Source of the DNA: Candidatus Hadersleviella danica
GTDB taxonomy: Bacteria > Chloroflexota > Anaerolineae > Promineifilales > Promineifilaceae
Reading direction: 5' to 3'
DNA: 64,000 nt
Assembly (NCBI GenBank): GCA_016711405.1
Contig: JADJSZ010000036.1
Coordinates: 1-64,000 of the forward strand
The position numbers and the translations under genes are program-made. Position 1 is the stretch's first letter. Each line of letters begins with the position of its first letter. Below, piece after piece: positions 53,060 to 61,761 of the stretch. Below the pieces are notes generated by a model that worked only from the letters and a program-made list of their open reading frames with translations, had not been told where the DNA came from and searched no databases.

Positions 53060-53932
53060 ATGACCCTCAAAATTTTAGTAACAGGCGCGACAGGCAACGT
53101 CGGCCGCGCCGTGGTGGATTGCTTGGTAGAGATGGGCGCTCCTGTGCGAGCGGCCGTGCGCCCCAGCGAACTAGCGCATACGCCGAATCTGCCCGCTGGC
53201 GTTGAAATCACCCCCTTCGATTTGGGCGACCCAACCACCTTTGTGCCTGCCCTCGCAGGGGTGGATCGCCTCTTTTTGATGCGGCCACCTGCCATCACCG
53301 ATATCGAACACACCATCAAGCCATTTGTGGAAACGGCCGCCCGCATGGGCGTGCGCCATATCACCTTTCTCTCCCTCATTGGGGCGGAAAGCAACCGCTT
53401 GGTTCCCCACCGCGCCGTCGAAGATTTGCTGATAGCGGGTGACGTGCCCTATACACTCTTGCGCGCTGGCTTTTTTATGCAAAATCTGGACACCACCCAC
53501 CGCGCCGAAATTCGGGATGAAAACGAGATTTTCATTCCCGCTGGGCACGGCCGCACGGCGTTTATTGATGTGCGCGACATTGCGGCCGTGGCGGCCAAAA
53601 CGCTGACCGAGCCGGGGCACGACAATGTGGCCTACCCGCTCACAGGAGAAGAGTCACTCACCTATGACGAGGTGGCCGACGTTTTAACGGCCTCCTTGGG
53701 AAGACCAATCACCTATACCCACCCCAACGCCCTCCGTTTTGCGTGGCGGCATTGGCGCAAAGGTCAACCCCTGAGCTATGTCGGCGTGATGACGATGATT
53801 TATCTGACCACTCGCTGGGGCATGGCCGCCAAAATGACGGCCGATGTGCGCCGCTTGCTGGGGCGCGCCCCGCGCACATTGCGGGAATATGTGGCCGATT
53901 ATGCGGCCGTGTGGCAAAAGACAACCGCTTAG
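53060..53932 (+). CDS. NmrA-like NAD(P)-binding protein
   Basis: A 290-residue atypical short-chain dehydrogenase. Rossmann motif ILVTGATGNVGRAVVD at the N-terminus, then RLFLMRPPAITDIEHTIKPFV, GVRHITFLSLIGAESN and GFFMQNLDT, typical of NmrA/QorB-like quinone reductase relatives. The Tyr-x3-Lys motif of classical SDRs is absent. Likely a redox or sensor protein controlled by the TetR operator just upstream. It is followed by another Rossmann protein 34 bp away. Confidence 0.85.
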   Translation: MTLKILVTGATGNVGRAVVDCLVEMGAPVRAAVRPSELAHTPNLPAGVEITPFDLGDPTTFVPALAGVDRLFLMRPPAITDIEHTIKPFVETAARMGVRHITFLSLIGAESNRLVPHRAVEDLLIAGDVPYTLLRAGFFMQNLDTTHRAEIRDENEIFIPAGHGRTAFIDVRDIAAVAAKTLTEPGHDNVAYPLTGEESLTYDEVADVLTASLGRPITYTHPNALRFAWRHWRKGQPLSYVGVMTMIYLTTRWGMAAKMTADVRRLLGRAPRTLREYVADYAAVWQKTTA

Positions 53933-53966
53933 ACCGACGACAAACGACGACAGGAGAACAAATAAC

Positions 53967-54596
53967 ATGAAAGTAACCATTTTAGGCGCAACGGGACGCA
54001 CGGGACAACAACTCATCACACAGGCGTTAGCGGCAGGGCATGAGGTCGTGGCCTATGCCCGCAACCCCGACAAAATAACACAAACCCATCCCCGCTTGCA
54101 GGTGGTGGGGGGTGGTTTAGAAGATGATGGGGCTTTGCGGCACGCTTTTCAGGGCACAGATGCCGTGTTGAGTGGGCTTGGCCCTGTGGGCAACAACCCC
54201 GATTATGTGTTGGGGCGCAGTACCCCACACATTATCCGGACGATGCAGGCCGAGGGGGTATCGCGGTTGGTGTTGGCAACGGGGGCAGGGGTGCGATGGC
54301 CGGGAGACACGCCGGGACTATTTGACCAACTGATGGGGTTCTTACTCAAGACGCTGGCCAAGCATGTTTTGGAGGATAGCCGGCGCATGGTCACGGCCGT
54401 GGTGAACAGCGATTTGGCGTGGACGATTGTGCGCGTGCCTGTACTCAACGACAATCCCGCCACGGGCACTGTACGCGTGGGCATGGTAGGGCAAGGCACG
54501 GGGAGCAAGCTATCACGGGCTGATATGGCCGCGTTTATGCTGGCCCAATTACAGAGTAAGCAATATGTGCGACAAGCACCGACCATCAGCAATTAG
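53967..54596 (+). CDS. NAD(P)-binding protein (SDR a5 / flavin reductase-like)
   Basis: A 209-residue Rossmann protein. VTILGATGRTGQQLITQAL, then GTDAVLSGLG and LVLATGAGVRWPGDTPG, with LAWTIVRVPVLNDNPATG, as in BLVRB/YwnB-like proteins. A clear AGGAG lies nine bases before ATG 53967. Probably in one operon with the NmrA-like gene under the same TetR control. Confidence 0.85.
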   Translation: MKVTILGATGRTGQQLITQALAAGHEVVAYARNPDKITQTHPRLQVVGGGLEDDGALRHAFQGTDAVLSGLGPVGNNPDYVLGRSTPHIIRTMQAEGVSRLVLATGAGVRWPGDTPGLFDQLMGFLLKTLAKHVLEDSRRMVTAVVNSDLAWTIVRVPVLNDNPATGTVRVGMVGQGTGSKLSRADMAAFMLAQLQSKQYVRQAPTISN

Positions 54597-54614
54597 TGGA
54601 AGGACTAAGGTGGC

Positions 54615-54649
54615 AAAAAAAAAGCGCCAAGAGAATCTCTTGGCGCTTT
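54615..54649 (-). terminator. intrinsic terminator for the rpsA-infA operon
   Basis: GCGCCAAGAG (54624-54633), loop AAT, CTCTTGGCGC (54637-54646), with A9 on the left, i.e. nine T on the minus strand. It ends the infA transcript and faces the plus-strand oxidoreductase operon. Confidence 0.9.
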
Positions 54650-54674
54650 GGGGTTACTTGTAGGGCAAGTTGAG

Positions 54675-54929
54675 CTAAATATCGTCGCGGACTGGGCCGC
54701 CCGTGGCTTTTTTATAGCGATAGTTGATACGGCCGCGTGTCAAATCATACGGAGTCATCTCCACCCGCACCCGGTCGCCCAGCAAAATGCGGATGTAATA
54801 ACGGCGCATCTTACCGGAAAGATAGGCCAGAACTTCGTGGTCATTATCCAGCCGCACGCGGAATTGCGTATTCGGCAACGCTTCCACGACTGTCCCTTCT
54901 ACTTCCAGTTTATCCTCTTTTTTCGCCAT
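54675..54929 (-). CDS. infA: translation initiation factor IF-1
   Basis: An 84-residue OB-fold factor. MAKKEDKLEVEGTVVEALPNTQFRVRLDNDHEVLAYLSGKMRRYYIRILLGDRVRVEM is the complete family pattern, with a ten-residue C-terminal extension (YKKATGGPVRDDI). It starts 11 bp after the rpsA stop, so both are co-transcribed. It is not in a ribosomal-protein operon here. Confidence 0.97.
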   Translation of the reverse strand: MAKKEDKLEVEGTVVEALPNTQFRVRLDNDHEVLAYLSGKMRRYYIRILLGDRVRVEMTPYDLTRGRINYRYKKATGGPVRDDI

Positions 54930-54940
54930 AAACGTTTACT

Positions 54941-56455
54941 TTACTCGCTTGCTTCGCTCTTCTCAGCTTCGTCGGAATCGGTAGATTCAGCGACAGCCTC
55001 TTCAGTTGCTACCACTTCTTCAGCTACAGGAGCTTCATCGGTTACAACTGTTTCTTCAACGACAGGAGCTTCTTCGGCTACGGCCGCTTCTTCAGCAACA
55101 GGAGCCTCTTCAACTACAGCCGCTTCTTCAGCGACAGGAGTTTCTTCGACTACGGCCGCTTCTTCAACGACAGGAGCCTCTTCAACTACGGCCGCTTCTT
55201 CAGCAACAGGAGCTTCTTCGACCACGGCCGCTTCTTCAGCAACAGGAGCTTCTTCGACTACGGCCGCTTCTTCAGCGACAGGAGCTTCTTCGACTACGGC
55301 CGCTTCTTCAGCGACCACAGGTTCCTGTTGCATCATCCAATCAATCTGCTCTTGCTGAGTTACGGCCCGCAAGCTAAGACCAATGCGTTGTCGCTCAGGG
55401 TCTACACTAATCACACGCAAGAGGTGGACTTCCCCTTCGCGCAAAACTTCGCTGGGGTCGCTCACTTCGGTGCGAGCCAATTTGGAGGCGTGGAGCAACC
55501 CTTCAATGCCGGGTTCTAATTCCACAAACGCCCCATAATTCACCAAACGGGTGACGCGCCCTTCGACGAGTTGCCCGACTTGGTAGCTTCGTTCCACTTG
55601 CGACCATGGGTCTGGCAAGAGCTTCTTGCGGCTAAGGCTGACACGTTGGTCGCCTTCATCCACTTTCAGCACATAAACTTCGACTTCTTCGCCCATCCGC
55701 AACACTTCATTGGGATGGTCAATGCGGTACCACGCCAATTCGGAGACGTGAATTAACCCTTCGATGCCATCGCCAATATCAATGAAGGCGCCAAAGTCGC
55801 GCAAACTGCTGACACGCCCTTTGAGAATTGAGCCAGTGGCCAGTTCCTTGAAGCGGTCGCCACGGCGAACTTGATCCCATTCCCGCTGAGCATCACGGTT
55901 GGACATGACCAACCGACGGCGACGACGGTCTACCTCGATGATTTTGAGGGGGAGCTGTTGCCCGCGCAACTTGGAAAGAATCCGTTGCTTGTCGCGGTCT
56001 TTCATGCCGGGACGGAAATCAGCTAATTGGGAGAGGGGGATAAAGCCACGGAGACGGCCGTAATCCACCAAGGCCCCGCCACGGTTATAGCCGACAACTT
56101 CGGCCTCCACGACTGTACCTGATTCCATTAGCTGTTCCGCCACCACCCAGTCTTCGTTCAGGAAAGCGCGGTGAATGGACACCTGTAAGCTATCCTGTTC
56201 GCTGGTGCTGACAATATAGACAGGGATTTCCTGATCCACTGCCAAAGCGGCTTGTTCCGCCTCTGTCAGTTTGGCTACGTCAACTTGTGGCACAAAGCCA
56301 TCACGCTTTAGCCCCAAATCTATAATGATGCCTTCTGGAGAGATGTCCACAATTGTGCCTTTGCGGATGTCGCCCGCTTCTGGCACATTGTAGTCATGCT
56401 GTTCCAGATAGCTTTCCAAAGCTTCCGAGAAATCTACCTCGTCATTGTTCGCCAT
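54941..56455 (-). CDS. rpsA: 30S ribosomal protein S1-like, with repetitive acidic tail
   Basis: A 504-residue protein with four S1 domains: GDIRKGTIVDISPEGIIIDLG, GTVVEAEVVGYNRGGALVDYG, GSILKGRVSSLRDFGAFIDIG and GQLVEGRVTRLVNYGAFVELE. The C-terminal 150 residues are nine repeats of 12 residues (AEEAAVVEEAPV-type) and an acidic end, probably unstructured. The ATG at 56455 is chosen (the TTG further out lacks a ribosome site). An attenuator-like hairpin lies 33 bp upstream. Confidence 0.93.
   Translation of the reverse strand: MANNDEVDFSEALESYLEQHDYNVPEAGDIRKGTIVDISPEGIIIDLGLKRDGFVPQVDVAKLTEAEQAALAVDQEIPVYIVSTSEQDSLQVSIHRAFLNEDWVVAEQLMESGTVVEAEVVGYNRGGALVDYGRLRGFIPLSQLADFRPGMKDRDKQRILSKLRGQQLPLKIIEVDRRRRRLVMSNRDAQREWDQVRRGDRFKELATGSILKGRVSSLRDFGAFIDIGDGIEGLIHVSELAWYRIDHPNEVLRMGEEVEVYVLKVDEGDQRVSLSRKKLLPDPWSQVERSYQVGQLVEGRVTRLVNYGAFVELEPGIEGLLHASKLARTEVSDPSEVLREGEVHLLRVISVDPERQRIGLSLRAVTQQEQIDWMMQQEPVVAEEAAVVEEAPVAEEAAVVEEAPVAEEAAVVEEAPVAEEAAVVEEAPVVEEAAVVEETPVAEEAAVVEEAPVAEEAAVAEEAPVVEETVVTDEAPVAEEVVATEEAVAESTDSDEAEKSEASE
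55000..55325 (-). repeat. 36-bp tandem repeats inside rpsA
   Basis: About nine units of 36 bp encoding AEEAAVVEEAPV and variants (ETPV, AEEAPV, TDEAPV). The units are contiguous, differ at third positions and are read in frame. This is a coding satellite, not a CRISPR. Confidence 0.85.
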
Positions 56456-56487
56456 GCTGTTGCACTTGTCCAAAAAGAATTTGTGAT

Positions 56488-56524
56488 AAAAAAGCTCGGT
56501 GCATTTCTAAACATGCAACCGAGC
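56488..56524 (-). terminator. attenuator-like hairpin in the rpsA leader
   Basis: On the minus strand GCTCGGTTGCAT, eight-base loop, ATGCACCGAGC, then TTTTTT, located 33-70 bases before the rpsA ATG. It could terminate an upstream transcript or attenuate rpsA. No minus-strand gene lies close upstream. Confidence 0.7.
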
Positions 56525-57177
56525 CGTTTACCCGAATGGTTGGGGTCATCCTGCGATAGCCTTGTGATTGTTTTTCACATGTCTATAGTTACTTAAATCA
56601 CTATGACAATACCCACTTTCTTTGCAATCCAAACGGCGGGGATTTGGTAACGGTTATGTTAATTAAACGTTACTATAGGATTGTAAAGCATATCGCCAAT
56701 GAACCAACGGGGATTATATCCCTCTGGTATATGGTTGTCAATTTTCGCTGGCCGTGCCAAACGGCCGCCGATGCCCCTGCCACCACAAAAGTATACGAAC
56801 AAATTTGACGCGCAGAGCGCAAAGGGCTTGCTGTGACAAACATCGCTTGTATCTTCTGGGCCTCCACCGCCAAAAAACAAGCCCATGACAACTTCTTCAC
56901 ACCCGCGCAGAAAATTCAAGTTGACACGGCCGCTGGCCATTGCTATAGTTTGCCGCATGTCCATCTTTGTACAGTTCCTCTCCACCTATTATTATCCCCA
57001 CTGGTTCCCCCGCCTATCATTCAGCGGGTTACTGGTGCGTTTCTAAATCCAACCAGTACTCATCCCTGATTCTGACTAGGCGCGGCGCAACCCGCGTCTT
57101 TTTTTTGCCACTTACCCAGACGAGGGACGAATGACCAATGACGAATGACGAATGACGAATGACAAAAGGAGTGCATT
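56525..57177. other. gap between rpsA and tyrS
   Basis: About 650 bp without a credible gene. ORFs at 56659-56985 (minus) and 56833-57069 (plus) overlap each other and lack family features. A GC-stem CGCGG-CGCAAC-CCGCG at about 57080-57096 followed by T8 (57098-57105) is a plus-strand intrinsic terminator. GACGAAT 7-bp repeats at 57121-57164 lead to the tyrS ribosome site. AAATCACTATGACAA near 56590 shows no clear promoter. Confidence 0.5.
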
Positions 57178-58449
57178 GTGACCCACAACATTTTTGACGA
57201 ATTACAATGGCGCGGTTTGGTATACGACCACACCGACGAAGTGCCCGCCCTGCTCCGCGAGCAGAAGATAACCCTGTACAACGGTTTTGACCCCACGGCC
57301 GATTCGCTCCATGTCGGCCACCTTGTGCCGATGTTGGCCTTGGCACGCTTCCAACGCTTTGGGCACACCCCCATTGCCGTGGCGGGCGGCGGCACGGGCA
57401 TGATTGGCGACCCCAGCGGCCGTAGCGACGAGCGCAACCTGCTCAGCCAAGCGCAAATTGATTACAACGTCGAGCGCATTAAGGGGCAGTTGGGGCAGTT
57501 TTTGGATTTTGGCACGGCCGCCAACCCCGCCCAACTGGTCAATAACGCCGATTGGCTAGGACCGCTCCGCATGATGGACTTTTTGCGCGACGTGGGCAAA
57601 CAGTTCAGCATCAATGTCATGCTGACCAAAGATTCGGTGAAGTCGCGGCTGGAAGGGGGTATCTCTTACACCGAATTTAGCTACATGCTCCTCCAATCTT
57701 ACGATTTCTTGCACCTCTACCGCGCCCAAAATTGCGTTTTGCAAACAGGTGGCAGTGACCAATGGGGCAATATCACCGCTGGTTCTGACCTGATTCGGCG
57801 GGAGGGGGGCAAGGCGCATGGGCTGGTCTACCCGCTCATTACCAAAGCGGATGGGACGAAGTTTGGCAAAACGGCCGCTGGCGCCGTGTGGCTGGCGGCC
57901 GACCGTACCTCGCCCTACAAGTTCTACCAATTTTGGGTGAACACCGACGACCGCGATGTGGTGAGCTACCTGAAGATTTTTACGTGGCTGACGCGGGAAG
58001 AGATTGAGGAATTGGCCGACCAACACGGCCGTGCCCCGCACGAGCGGGCGGCCCACATGCGCTTGGCGCGGGAAATGACGCGCCTGTTGCACGGCGAAAC
58101 GGCTTTGGCCAAAGCGGAGCAGGCGACCCAAGTGCTGTTTGGGGGTTCGTTGGAGGGGTTGGGCGCGGCCGAAATCGGCGAGATTTTTGCCGAAGTTCCC
58201 TCGAGTACCATCGGCCGTGAGGCGTTGGCGGATGGCCTGAACGCCGTGGATTTATTCGCCCAGAGCGACCTCTTCCAGAGCAAGGGTGAGGCGCGGCGGG
58301 CGATTCAGGGCGGCGGGGTTTACCTGAACAACGAACGGGTGGTGGAGGGGCAGATGGTGACGGCCGCGCAAGCCATCGAAGGGCAATTCCTCCTCTTGCG
58401 CCAAGGGCGGAAGAAGTACCATTTGGTGCGGGTGGGGGAAGGGGAGTGA
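57178..58449 (+). CDS. tyrS: tyrosyl-tRNA synthetase
   Basis: A 423-residue class I aaRS. HIGH signature as HVGH (45-48) in ADSLHVGHLVPM, KMSKS as KFGKT near 228 and the tyrosine pocket GGSDQWGNITAG. A C-terminal S4 domain (KGEARRAIQGGGVYLNNERV) is present. The start is GTG at 57178, six bases after AAAGGAG. No T-box element was found upstream. Confidence 0.97.
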   Translation: MTHNIFDELQWRGLVYDHTDEVPALLREQKITLYNGFDPTADSLHVGHLVPMLALARFQRFGHTPIAVAGGGTGMIGDPSGRSDERNLLSQAQIDYNVERIKGQLGQFLDFGTAANPAQLVNNADWLGPLRMMDFLRDVGKQFSINVMLTKDSVKSRLEGGISYTEFSYMLLQSYDFLHLYRAQNCVLQTGGSDQWGNITAGSDLIRREGGKAHGLVYPLITKADGTKFGKTAAGAVWLAADRTSPYKFYQFWVNTDDRDVVSYLKIFTWLTREEIEELADQHGRAPHERAAHMRLAREMTRLLHGETALAKAEQATQVLFGGSLEGLGAAEIGEIFAEVPSSTIGREALADGLNAVDLFAQSDLFQSKGEARRAIQGGGVYLNNERVVEGQMVTAAQAIEGQFLLLRQGRKKYHLVRVGEGE

Positions 58450-58530
58450 GAAGTGAAAAGTAAGAAGTGAAAAGTGGGGCGCTTGTGACCCCACTTTTCA
58501 CTTTTCACCTCTCACTTTTTACTTCTGCAC
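58441..58530. repeat. AAAAGTG inverted 7-bp repeats, bidirectional transcript end
   Basis: AGTGAAAAGTGGGG at 58466-58479 pairs perfectly with CCCCACTTTTCACT at 58489-58502. Further AAGTGAAAAG units extend the arms. It separates the convergent tyrS and M14 genes. Confidence 0.75.
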
Positions 58531-61500
58531 CAACGGCAAGTGGATGACATACCCCACCGTGGGCACGGGGCGCACGGTGAGGGGGTGGCTGGTGGTGTGG
58601 CTAACCGAGCCATTGTGGGCGGTGAGGGTGACGGTGAATACGCCTGTGGTGGTGTAGGTGTGGGTGGGGCTGGGAAGCGTGCTGAGGGGTGAGCCATCCC
58701 CAAAATCCCATGTGTAGGTGAGAGCATTGGTGGAGGTGTTGGTGAAGACGGCCGTCTCCCCCAACCACAGCGGCGTGGTGAGCGTAAACGCGGCCGTGGG
58801 GGTGAGTACCCCGACGGGAACCACCTCAACGGGGTGGGTGACGGTATCCGTTAGCACGCCGTTGCCCGCCATAAGGGTGACGCTGAACGTACCCGTGGCG
58901 GTGTAGGTGTGGCTGGGGTGCATCGCCGAGCTGGTTGCGCCATCGCCAAAATCCCAGATATAGCTGTCGGCATCGGCCGAGAGATTGGTGAAATTGGTGG
59001 CCGTGCCCAAGGTGGTGGGGCTGGTGCTGGTGAAAGCGGCCGTGGGGGTGATGACCACAACGGGTTCAATCACCACCGCCTGAGCGATGGTATCGGTCAG
59101 CACGCCATCGCTGGCCATGAGGGTGACGCTGAACGTGCCCGTGGCGGTGTAGGTGTGGCTGGCGTTGACAGCGTGGCTAACGGCCGAGCCATCCCCAAAA
59201 TCCCATGTGTAGGCGTTGGCATCGGTGGAGGTGTTGGTAAACTGGGTCGTTTCGCCCAAGGTGTCGGGGGTGGTGCTGGAGAAAGCGGCCGTGGGGGAGG
59301 TGGGCACAACGGTGCAAACTCCTGTGCCAATCAGTTGAATATCATCCACATACCAGCCATCGGCCACTGTGTTGGTATCTGTGGTGAAGCGGAAGCGCAC
59401 GCGGGCGTTGGCTTGGTTGTTCAATTGGGGCGCGGCCAGCGTTACCTCTTCCCAAACTGTGTTTGCTCCATCATATTGGGCCAGTTGCGTCCATGTTGTG
59501 CCGTTGGTGGAAACTTCGACGCGACAGAAATCCCAGCCAGCTTCGGTGTCACAGCGGTGCCAGAAGTTGAGTTGCACATCGCCCACGCCTGTTAAATTGA
59601 TGATGGGCGAAGTGAGGGAGATATTGCGATTGTTGCCATAGTTGCCAGCGGGGCTGTCTGTCCAGCTATGGGTGGGGCTGTGGCTTTGGGCAGTGGTGAT
59701 GGCCCACGGGCTTTGGGTTGTCCAGCCGTTGGTGCCACTTTCAACATCATCTTCCCAAACGGCACAGGTGGGGGTGAGGGCGAAATCTTGTTGGAGAACT
59801 TGGCCTGCCAACAAGTTGAGGTTGACGGTTTGGGGGGCGTACCCCTCGGCCGACGCTGTGAATTGATACGCTCCGGGAGCCGTGCCCGTCTGATATTGCC
59901 CCGTGCCGTTGGTGGTAGCCTGAATGCCGTCGGCGGTGGTCACTTCGGCCGCGTCTATGGGCAAACTCGTCTCGGCATTGGTGATGGTTCCCTCTAGCCC
60001 TGCGATTTGGGCGGGGGGCAAAATGTCGAGGAAGACGGCCGAAACCACGCCCCAACTGCCATTCGCATCTCGGCCGCGCACAAAGAGGGTGTGGCGGCCG
60101 TTGGCCAACCCTGTCGTGTCCAGCACGGCTGTTACCGTTTCGCGGGGGTTGTCAAACGAGCCATCGGCGGCCGTAAGGGGGATGGCCACCGCCCCCGCTT
60201 CCCAGTAAGGCGTGTCCAGATACGCTTCGGCTTGGGCAATGTTTTGGGTGGGTTCGATGCCGTTGCTGTTTTGGTAACGGGTGTCATCGGCCGTGGCGAA
60301 GAGGGTTACTTGGGTGCCGCTGGTGACGGCCGTGGCCGATAGCCCCAAATCCAACACCTCTGGCCCAGCGGGAAGCTGGTAGGGGAGCCGCGCCGCTTTG
60401 GCCATGTAGAGCAACGCTTCCATGTTGTCGGGCAAAACGGTGTTCTCAAAATCGGTACACGCTTGGAAGAAGGCGGTTCCCAATTCAAACGTGAAGGCGG
60501 GCACGCCCAATTCCCCGTAGGCAAAGTCGTCGGTCGTGCCTGAGGTGGGGTAGAGGTCTACAGCTTGTTGGGGGGTATAGCGGTTGAAGTAGGCCATTTT
60601 GCGGCCGAATGTTTGAAAGGCGGTGTCGTTGCCTGTGATCTCATCAAACCCCCACGGCCACAGCACCAGTTGGCTGTAGCTATGCACATCCATGAATACC
60701 CCTGTGGTGGTAATGGGGGCAGGGGTACTTAAATCGTCGGGGCGCACATCGTCGAAGATGGTGAGGTTGTACGCTTCAATGGCTTGCACTTCGGGTTCGG
60801 AAGCGGCCGAGGCACCGCGATAGGTGTCGTCGCATTGGACAGTGCTGGCACCGGGGCCACCCCACTCAAACGAAAAGTTGCGGTTCAGGTCGGCCCCGCG
60901 TGAGCCGGTGTTGGCGCAATAGTTGTTGTTGATGTTTTTGCGCCAGCTCAGGCCCGTTTCGGCTTGTTTACGGCCGTCGGGGTTGGCTTGGAGCAACAAG
61001 TGGAACTCGTGGTGGTCAAGGAGCCATGTCGCATCCGCATTGGTTCCGTAATTGTCGAGCAGATACTCGGCAAAGCGGGTGTTGAGTTCGGCCGTGGTGT
61101 ATTCGCGGGCATGAACGGCCGACATGATAAACACCGTCGGCTTGGGGCCGGGGATGGCACTGTTGGTCAGCTTGAGGACGACCAAATCATAGCCTGTGGC
61201 GTTATTTTGGGTTTTTTGCCAGCTATTGCCAATGTCTACGGTGCTGGCCAAGGTGGGGTATTCGGCCACCAAACTGGTGGCGGTGGCCAAGGTTTCTTCG
61301 ACAGTGCGGTAGCAAGGGTAGCCGGGGATGGTGTTGGGGGCTTGGCCGACTAGCGGTTTGGCGGGGTTACTGTATTGGGCGCTGAGTTGTTCATCCCGCT
61401 CCAACACATAGCCGAGGTTGGTGAGGAGGAGTTCTTCTTCGGCCGTGACATCTAAGACCATGTACCCGTCTTTGTAGTTCACCTCCCACGGTGCTTTCCA

Positions 61501-61659
61501 TGAGGAGACATACTCGACCATGCCACGGTCGCTAAAGTAGGCGCGGACAACAACCACTTCGTTGACGGCACCACCAAAGGTAGCGGCCGTGACACGGGGC
61601 AGGCTCAGGGACAAGAACAAGGGGAGCAGGAAGGCAAGGACGAAGGACAAGCGTTTCAT
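58519..61659 (-). CDS. secreted M14 zinc carboxypeptidase with PKD repeats
   Basis: A 1,046-residue exported protein. Signal peptide MKRLSFVLAFLLPLFLSLSLPRVTA. The M14 domain (about 125-430) has the zinc motif HAREYTTAE (His183, Glu186), NPDGR, ADLNRNFSFEWGG and FTFELGTAFF (catalytic Glu), of carboxypeptidase T type. Then an Ig-like/CarboxypepD_reg domain (GLEGTITNAETSLPIDAAEV), a galactose-binding/MAM-like domain and three PKD domains (YTWDFGDGS). The protein ends GYVIHLPLVQK. It should degrade extracellular peptides, and the PKD domains suggest a cell-surface or polymer link. Confidence 0.92.
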   Translation of the reverse strand: MKRLSFVLAFLLPLFLSLSLPRVTAATFGGAVNEVVVVRAYFSDRGMVEYVSSWKAPWEVNYKDGYMVLDVTAEEELLLTNLGYVLERDEQLSAQYSNPAKPLVGQAPNTIPGYPCYRTVEETLATATSLVAEYPTLASTVDIGNSWQKTQNNATGYDLVVLKLTNSAIPGPKPTVFIMSAVHAREYTTAELNTRFAEYLLDNYGTNADATWLLDHHEFHLLLQANPDGRKQAETGLSWRKNINNNYCANTGSRGADLNRNFSFEWGGPGASTVQCDDTYRGASAASEPEVQAIEAYNLTIFDDVRPDDLSTPAPITTTGVFMDVHSYSQLVLWPWGFDEITGNDTAFQTFGRKMAYFNRYTPQQAVDLYPTSGTTDDFAYGELGVPAFTFELGTAFFQACTDFENTVLPDNMEALLYMAKAARLPYQLPAGPEVLDLGLSATAVTSGTQVTLFATADDTRYQNSNGIEPTQNIAQAEAYLDTPYWEAGAVAIPLTAADGSFDNPRETVTAVLDTTGLANGRHTLFVRGRDANGSWGVVSAVFLDILPPAQIAGLEGTITNAETSLPIDAAEVTTADGIQATTNGTGQYQTGTAPGAYQFTASAEGYAPQTVNLNLLAGQVLQQDFALTPTCAVWEDDVESGTNGWTTQSPWAITTAQSHSPTHSWTDSPAGNYGNNRNISLTSPIINLTGVGDVQLNFWHRCDTEAGWDFCRVEVSTNGTTWTQLAQYDGANTVWEEVTLAAPQLNNQANARVRFRFTTDTNTVADGWYVDDIQLIGTGVCTVVPTSPTAAFSSTTPDTLGETTQFTNTSTDANAYTWDFGDGSAVSHAVNASHTYTATGTFSVTLMASDGVLTDTIAQAVVIEPVVVITPTAAFTSTSPTTLGTATNFTNLSADADSYIWDFGDGATSSAMHPSHTYTATGTFSVTLMAGNGVLTDTVTHPVEVVPVGVLTPTAAFTLTTPLWLGETAVFTNTSTNALTYTWDFGDGSPLSTLPSPTHTYTTTGVFTVTLTAHNGSVSHTTSHPLTVRPVPTVGYVIHLPLVQK

Positions 61660-61761
61660 AGGGGGAATGGGGGATTGGGGAATGCGGAATGCGGATTGCG
61701 GATTGACTGAGCGACTGAAAGACTGACCGACTTTCTACTCAGCGCTTAGCACCCAGCACTC
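61660..61761. repeat. GGAATGC, GATTGCG and GACTGAC 7-bp repeats
   Basis: GGGGAATGGGGGATTGGGG, GGAATGCGGAATGCGGATTGCG and GACTGAGCGACTGAAAGACTGACC succeed each other up to the kinase end. Confidence 0.75.

Noticed and set aside
55000..55325. 36-bp repeats that look like a CRISPR array
   Set aside because: Units are contiguous without spacers and are read in frame as the acidic tail of S1.
54648..55358. 236-codon Ser/Thr/Ala-rich ORF opposite infA-rpsA
   Set aside because: It is the complement of the S1 repeat tail, so the low complexity is inherited from it.
56659..57069. Two overlapping ORFs in the rpsA-tyrS gap
   Set aside because: Opposite strands, mutually overlapping, no ribosome site or family signature.
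57030..57110. T-box leader before tyrS
   Set aside because: There is a GC hairpin with T8, but the T-box core (GGGTGGNACCGCG) and a Tyr specifier loop could not be found.
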